A stretch of DNA of 40,085 nt from Kytococcus schroeteri. GTDB taxonomy: Bacteria > Actinomycetota > Actinomycetes > Actinomycetales > Dermatophilaceae. Below are positions 36,721 to 40,085 of the stretch, in pieces. The stretch lies in NCBI RefSeq assembly GCF_002847825.1, contig NZ_PKIZ01000021.1:1-40085 (forward strand). The letters are read 5' to 3'. Position numbers and translations under genes: made by a program. Numbering within the stretch: the stretch's first letter is position 1; the number at the start of each line of letters is the position of its first letter. The notes beneath the pieces are model-generated. The model had not been told where the DNA came from and ran no database searches. It saw only the letters and a list, made by a program, of their open reading frames with translations.

Positions 36721-38184
36721 TCAGCCGTCCTGCCGCACCAGGGCCAGCGCCGCGTCGCGGACGCGGGCGGTGAGCTCCTGCGAGACCGACTCCACGTTGA
36801 GGCGCAGCAGCGGCTCGGTGTTGCTGGCACGCAGGTTGGCCCGCCAGTAGCCCACCTCCTCGCCCTCCAGCGCGGTGCCGGTGAGGGTCAGGCCGTCCAG
36901 CTCGTCGGCCCGGGCGCCCTGCGCGGCGCCCCAGGCGCGCACCCGCTCGGTGGCTGCGGCGGCGTCGTCCACACGGGAGTTGATCTCCCCGCTGGCGGGG
37001 TACTTCTCGTACGGGGCCATGAGCTCCGAGAGCGGGCGGTCCTGCTCGCCGAGGGCCGCCAGCACGTGCAACGCGGCGAGCATACCGGTGTCGGCGAACC
37101 AGAAGTCCTTGAAGTAGTAGTGCGCCGAGTGCTCCCCGCCGAAGACCGCGTCGTGGCGGGCCATCTCGTCCTTGATGAAGGAGTGGCCCACCCGGGTGCG
37201 CACCGGGCGGGCGCCGGCGGCCTCGATGACCTCGGGCACCACCTGGGAGGCGATGGCGTTGTGCACCACGGCCACGTCCTGCGCGCTCGCACCGGCGGCC
37301 ACCGCGCGGTCGACCTCGCGCTGGGCCACCAGGGCGGTGATGGCGCTGGGCGTCACCGGCTCGCCGCGCTCGTCCACCACGAAGCAGCGGTCGGCGTCGC
37401 CGTCGAAGGCCAGGCCGATGTCGGCGCCGTGCTCGCGGACGGCGGCCTGCAGGTCTCGCAGGTTCTCCGGCTCCAGCGGGTTGGCCTCGTGGTTCGGGAA
37501 GGTGCCGTCGAGCTCGAAGTACAGCGGCTCCACGCGCAGCGAGTCCACCACCACGTCGTCGCCGCTGCCCAGCACCACCGGCACGGTGTGGCCGGCCATG
37601 CCGTTGCCGGCGTCCACCACCACGTCCAGGTGGCGCAGCCCGCTGAGGTCCACCAGGGAGCGCAGGTGCTCGGCGTACTCGCCGGTGAGGTCACGGTGGG
37701 TGATCGTGCCGGGGGCCGCGGCGGCCTGGCGGTCGTGCACGTCACCGCGGTCCAGGATCCACTGCGCCAGGTCGCGCACCTCGGCCAGGCCGCTCTCCTG
37801 CCCCACCGGGCGCGCGCCGGGGCGGCACAACTTGATGCCGTTGTACTGGGCCGGGTTGTGCGAGGCGGTGAACATCGCCCCGGCGAGGCCCAGGTGGCCG
37901 GCGGCGAAGTAGAGCCCATCGGTGGAGCACAGGCCGATCATCGTGACGTCCACCCCGTGCAGCGCCAGCCCCGCGGCGAAGGCCTCGGACAGCTCCGGGC
38001 TGCTGGGGCGCATGTCGTACCCCACGGCCACGCCGGCCACCCCCTCGGGCAGGACGACGGTCTGCGCGAACGCCTCCCCCAGGGCGCGGGCCACGCGCGG
38101 GTTGAGTTGCTCGGGCACGAGACCGCGGACGTCGTAGGCCTTCACGAAGTCCGCGAGCGGGGGCTGCGGGCGCTGGGTGCTCAT
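36721..38184 (-). CDS. manB: Phosphomannomutase/phosphoglucomutase
   Basis: A 487-residue alpha-D-phosphohexomutase interconverting mannose-6-P and mannose-1-P, the source of GDP-mannose for mannosylated glycolipids and glycans. The phosphoserine S108 lies in F-T-A-S-H-N-P-A-Q-Y-N-G, the metal loop D-G-D-A-D-R at about 258-263, the sugar-binding G-G-E-H-S-A-H near 350 and the phosphate-binding R-A-S-N-T-E-P at the end. ATG 38184 lies 8 bases after TACCCT. It sits in the conserved block with the SIS gene and DUF3499, as in mycobacteria. Confidence 0.93.
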   Translation of the reverse strand: MSTQRPQPPLADFVKAYDVRGLVPEQLNPRVARALGEAFAQTVVLPEGVAGVAVGYDMRPSSPELSEAFAAGLALHGVDVTMIGLCSTDGLYFAAGHLGLAGAMFTASHNPAQYNGIKLCRPGARPVGQESGLAEVRDLAQWILDRGDVHDRQAAAAPGTITHRDLTGEYAEHLRSLVDLSGLRHLDVVVDAGNGMAGHTVPVVLGSGDDVVVDSLRVEPLYFELDGTFPNHEANPLEPENLRDLQAAVREHGADIGLAFDGDADRCFVVDERGEPVTPSAITALVAQREVDRAVAAGASAQDVAVVHNAIASQVVPEVIEAAGARPVRTRVGHSFIKDEMARHDAVFGGEHSAHYYFKDFWFADTGMLAALHVLAALGEQDRPLSELMAPYEKYPASGEINSRVDDAAAATERVRAWGAAQGARADELDGLTLTGTALEGEEVGYWRANLRASNTEPLLRLNVESVSQELTARVRDAALALVRQDG

Positions 38185-38192
38185 GGACGCAC

Positions 38193-38198
38193 AGGGTA
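38193..38198 (-). promoter_or_regulatory. -10 box of manB
   Basis: TACCCT on the minus strand, 8 bases before ATG 38184, implying a leader of 0-2 bases. Confidence 0.45.
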
Positions 38199-38205
38199 GT
38201 GCGCG

Positions 38206-38577
38206 TCAGCCGTCGTGGTCCCCCGAGACCAGCCGCAGCCGCGGGCCCTGCCGGCGGTCCGCCTCGGCACCGTCGCCGGGGGCACCCGCCGGTCGCTCGC
38301 GGTGGTCACGCACCGCCTCCGCCAGCGCCCCGATGTCGGCCACCGCGCCGGTGGGGTCCTCGAGGTCGATCTGCAGCCGCATCACCTGCCAGCCGCGCGG
38401 GGCGGTGAGGCGGGCGGTGTGCTCGGCGCACAGGTCGTAGACGTGAGGCTCGGCCTCGGCCACGAGCGGGCCGACCACCACCGTCTGCTCGGCGTAGACG
38501 TAGGTCAGGGTGGAGGCCGCGGGCTGCGCGCACCCCACCTTGCTGCACAGGCGCGGGCTGGGGTCAGAGGTGGGCAC
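38206..38577 (-). CDS. DUF3499-family zinc-ribbon-like protein
   Basis: A 123-residue protein with C11, C16, C50 and H53 placed like a zinc site (C-S-K-V-G-C ... Y-D-L-C-A-E-H). The stretch T-L-T-Y-V-Y-A-E-Q-T-V-V-V-G-P-L and T-A-P-R-G-W-Q-V are hallmarks of DUF3499, found in nearly all actinobacteria between whiB2 and manB. The last 40 residues are variable and charged. Function is unknown. GTG 38577 is chosen because TAGTCT is 7 bases upstream and family proteins begin just before the first cysteine pair. It lies 21 bases upstream of manB. Confidence 0.88.
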   Translation of the reverse strand: MPTSDPSPRLCSKVGCAQPAASTLTYVYAEQTVVVGPLVAEAEPHVYDLCAEHTARLTAPRGWQVMRLQIDLEDPTGAVADIGALAEAVRDHRERPAGAPGDGAEADRRQGPRLRLVSGDHDG

Positions 38578-38584
38578 GGGGCGC

Positions 38585-38594
38585 AGACTACGCT
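38585..38594. promoter_or_regulatory. Overlapping divergent -10 boxes for DUF3499 and zincin-like genes
   Basis: TAGTCT on the minus strand (complement of 38585-38590) serves GTG 38577, and TACGCT on the plus strand (38589-38594) serves ATG 38602. Each is 7 bases from its start codon and they share the two bases at 38589-38590. Confidence 0.6.
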
Positions 38595-38601
38595 CGCGCC
38601 C

Positions 38602-39018
38602 ATGCCCAGTCCGTCCGCACGCGCCGGGAACGCCGCACGCCGGCGGATGCTGCGCCGCGGCCGCGAGCTGCGCGGGCCGCTGAGCACCGCGGACGCCCCC
38701 TCCCGGACCAGCCGGCACTCCGCCTTCGAGGAACTGGCGCACGCGGCCACCAGCCGGGTGGCCGCCCGGGCGGGCCTGCGGGAGGCCGACTGGGAGCTGC
38801 TGGTGCTGGTGGTGCCACCCCCGGACGTCGACCGCGCCGACCGGTGGGGCCGAGTGCAGGCCGTCGGTGGCCGGTGGCAGGTGGTGCTCCACCGGCTGGC
38901 GTTCGGCACCGACGCCCGCGGCCCGCAGGACCAGGAGCTCTTCGTGCAGGCCGTGGTGGCCGACCTGCTGGGCGAGGCCCTGGGTCGGGACCCCGAGGAG
39001 CTCGACCCCGACCGGTGA
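38602..39018 (+). CDS. Zincin-like metallopeptidase-family protein lacking the HExxH motif
   Basis: A 138-residue protein. The basic N-terminus (R-R-R-M-L-R-R-G-R-E-L-R-G-P-L) and a core F-E-E-L-A-H-A-A...V-V-L-H-R-L-A-F fit the minimal zincin family that neighbours DUF3499 in actinobacteria. Where other members have H-E-x-x-H the sequence reads G-E-A-L-G-R (about 126-131, inside V-V-A-D-L-L-G-E-A-L-G), so zinc binding and peptidase activity are probably lost. It ends normally with E-E-L-D-P-D-R. The ATG at 38602 is leaderless by the position of the -10. It is convergent with whiB2. Confidence 0.8.
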   Translation: MPSPSARAGNAARRRMLRRGRELRGPLSTADAPSRTSRHSAFEELAHAATSRVAARAGLREADWELLVLVVPPPDVDRADRWGRVQAVGGRWQVVLHRLAFGTDARGPQDQELFVQAVVADLLGEALGRDPEELDPDR

Positions 39019-39040
39019 CCCCGGGCGGGCTCCTGCGCAC

Positions 39041-39101
39041 GCACCGTGACGCGCGTCGGCCGGCCCAGCCCGGGAGGTGGACCGGCCGACGTGGACGGTG
39101 C
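39041..39101. terminator. Two-tier hairpin between the zincin-like gene and whiB2
   Basis: CGTCGGCCGG (39054-39063) pairs with CCGGCCGACG (39082-39091), and GCACCGT (39041-39047) with ACGGTGC (39095-39101) outside it. It lies between convergent stops at 39018 and 39108. Confidence 0.6.
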
Positions 39102-39107
39102 GGGTGC

Positions 39108-39374
39108 TCAGGCGCTGAACACGGCCCGGCGCTTGAGCTTGCGGCGCTCACGCTCGGAGAGGCCGCCCCAGATGCCGAAGCGCTCGTCGTTCTCTAGGGC
39201 GTAGTCCAGGCACTCGGAGCGCACGTCGCAGCCGGTGCACACGCGCTTGGCCTCACGGGTGGACCCGCCCTTCTCCGGGAAGAAGGCCTCGGGGTCGGTC
39301 TGGGCGCACAGGGCGCGCTCCTGCCAACTGGGGGCCGCCTGCTCGGCGAGTCCGACGATCTGAAGTTCGTGCAC
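39108..39374 (-). CDS. whiB2: WhiB2/WhmD-type iron-sulfur regulator of division
   Basis: An 88-residue Wbl protein. Cluster cysteines are C23, C46, C49 and C55 (C-T-G-C-D-V-R-S-E-C), the turn is G-I-W-G-G at about 67-71, and the basic tail is R-R-K-L-K-R-R. WhiB2 (WhmD, Streptomyces WhiB) is needed for septation and works with the primary sigma factor and WhiA. Its place beside DUF3499 and manB matches M. tuberculosis Rv3260c. GTG 39374 follows GAGGAG by 6 bases. The leader is about 110 bases, and the promoter is strong by consensus. Confidence 0.94.
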   Translation of the reverse strand: MHELQIVGLAEQAAPSWQERALCAQTDPEAFFPEKGGSTREAKRVCTGCDVRSECLDYALENDERFGIWGGLSERERRKLKRRAVFSA

Positions 39375-39491
39375 GGTTTCCTCCTCGACCCTGGGGCCCG
39401 TCAGCACGTGGTGGTACAGCCAACAGATGGGGTCCGACCCGCGGCGGGTGGACCGGCGGCACGCGCCCCGGGGGGGCCGTCCGACGCCGGA

Positions 39492-39521
39492 ATTACACCG
39501 GTGCAACTCCCCGCGTGTCAA
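39492..39521 (-). promoter_or_regulatory. Promoter of whiB2
   Basis: On the minus strand a perfect TTGACA (complement of 39516-39521) is followed after 18 bases by TGTAAT (complement of 39492-39497). This is the best consensus promoter in the window. Confidence 0.75.
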
Positions 39522-39538
39522 GCCGGCGCAGGGCCCCC

Positions 39539-40085
39539 TCATGGTGTATGGCCACGTCCCGCCACCGGCAGGTGCGTGCGGGGCGCGAGGCGGGGTCCGT
39601 GGCGCTCCGGGCGGGTCTCCCGGGAGGCGCCGAGCAGCATCTGCACCCGGTAGCGCTGGCCGGCGTACGGCGCCAGCACGCGGGCCAGGTCCACGTCGTC
39701 ACCGGCGGTCCCGGTGAGCGCCCGGGTCACGTGCGCGGCCACGTGGTAGTCGCGCCAGCTCACGGCGTCGGGGTCCCCCAGCGCGCGGTGCGCCACCTCC
39801 GCGGCAGTCCACGGGCCGATGCCGGGCACGGTGCGCAGCAGGGCGTGGGCGCGGTCGAGCCCCGCGCGCTCCATCGAGGCGGTCGCCGCCACCAGCTGCT
39901 CCCAGCGGTCCCCCACCCGGGCCGCGCGCACCAGGGTGTCGCTGCGGCCGGCATCGATGCCGCAGCGCAGGAACACCCACGAGGGCACGCGTGCCACGGT
40001 GGCCGCGTCCGGCGGCACCAGCAGCCCCCGCTCCCCGGCCGGCCCCGGCGCCGGGGAGCCCGTCGCCCGCACCAAGGCGCGATAG
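39539..40085 (-). CDS. AlkA-like DNA-3-methyladenine glycosylase, 3' part (5' end outside window)
   Basis: The reading frame stays open to the right edge (Y-R-A-L-V-R-A-T-G at 40084-40058), so the N-terminal domain is missing; family proteins have about 300 residues and about 180 are seen here. A helix-hairpin-helix L-L-R-T-V-P-G-I-G-P-W-T-A-A-E-V is followed after about 20 residues by W-R-D-Y-H, where D is the expected catalytic aspartate of the HhH-GPD fold. The enzyme would excise alkylated bases in base excision repair. The stop is only 18 bases before the -35 of whiB2 on the same strand. Confidence 0.85.
   Translation of the reverse strand, partial: YRALVRATGSPAPGPAGERGLLVPPDAATVARVPSWVFLRCGIDAGRSDTLVRAARVGDRWEQLVAATASMERAGLDRAHALLRTVPGIGPWTAAEVAHRALGDPDAVSWRDYHVAAHVTRALTGTAGDDVDLARVLAPYAGQRYRVQMLLGASRETRPERHGPRLAPRTHLPVAGRGHTP

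Noticed and set aside
39427..39717. Open frames on the plus strand around the whiB2 promoter
   Set aside because: Arg/Pro/Gly-rich translations without family features, antisense to the glycosylase and across a consensus promoter.

Overview
The window is GC-rich chromosomal DNA from an actinobacterium, most likely of the order Micrococcales. Evidence for this is the pair of WhiB regulators (whiB1, whiB2), the MtrA-MtrB-LpqB envelope signalling operon, mycothione reductase (a marker of mycothiol users), the 180-kDa NAD-glutamate dehydrogenase, a long hibernation factor next to secA, and gene order resembling the M. tuberculosis Rv3235-Rv3260c stretch (Rv3235 homologue, secA, hpf, comF, lpqB, mtrB, mtrA, SIS protein, manB, DUF3499, whiB2). 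The genus cannot be told from the sequence alone.

Layout. 1-119: the end of an IS481-like insertion sequence cut by the window edge. 211-4373: a single-stranded DNA-binding protein without the usual acidic tip, two overlapping membrane-anchored dynamin-like GTPases, and tRNA-Arg(UCU). 4446-6526: a PrsW-type membrane protease divergent from oligoribonuclease, then tRNA-His. 6664-13755: a YihY/BrkB membrane protein, tRNA-Lys(CUU), whiB1 and the large NAD-glutamate dehydrogenase. 13888-16693: two small conserved proteins and 1-pyrroline-5-carboxylate dehydrogenase; with the dehydrogenase upstream this gives the route from proline to 2-oxoglutarate. 16833-21353: a poorly known block containing a CpaE-like ATPase broken by a frameshift in a G7 run, a SAF-domain (CpaB-like) protein, a small helix-turn-helix protein, a conserved unknown, a LysM membrane protein and an Rv3235-family protein. 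21468-24176: secA. 24306-28265: a protein made of four tandem GNAT domains, an array of perfect palindromes, and a winged-helix (YcaQ-like) gene split by an in-frame TGA. 28314-34031: hpf, comF, lpqB, mtrB, mtrA. 34099-40085: mycothione reductase, a SIS-domain sugar-phosphate isomerase-like protein, manB, DUF3499, a degenerate zincin, whiB2 and the 3' part of an AlkA-like DNA glycosylase that runs off the right edge.

No prophage, CRISPR array, toxin-antitoxin pair, restriction system or biosynthetic cluster is visible. The most unusual signals are architectural. About a dozen genes carry a TANNNT-like -10 box exactly 6-8 bases before an ATG or GTG, which indicates leaderless mRNAs, and at one divergent pair the two -10 boxes overlap by two bases. 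Convergent gene ends share long, perfect GC-rich hairpins without T-runs. Two genes are broken by single-base events. Function calls rest on motifs and family knowledge recalled from reading; no database search was run.
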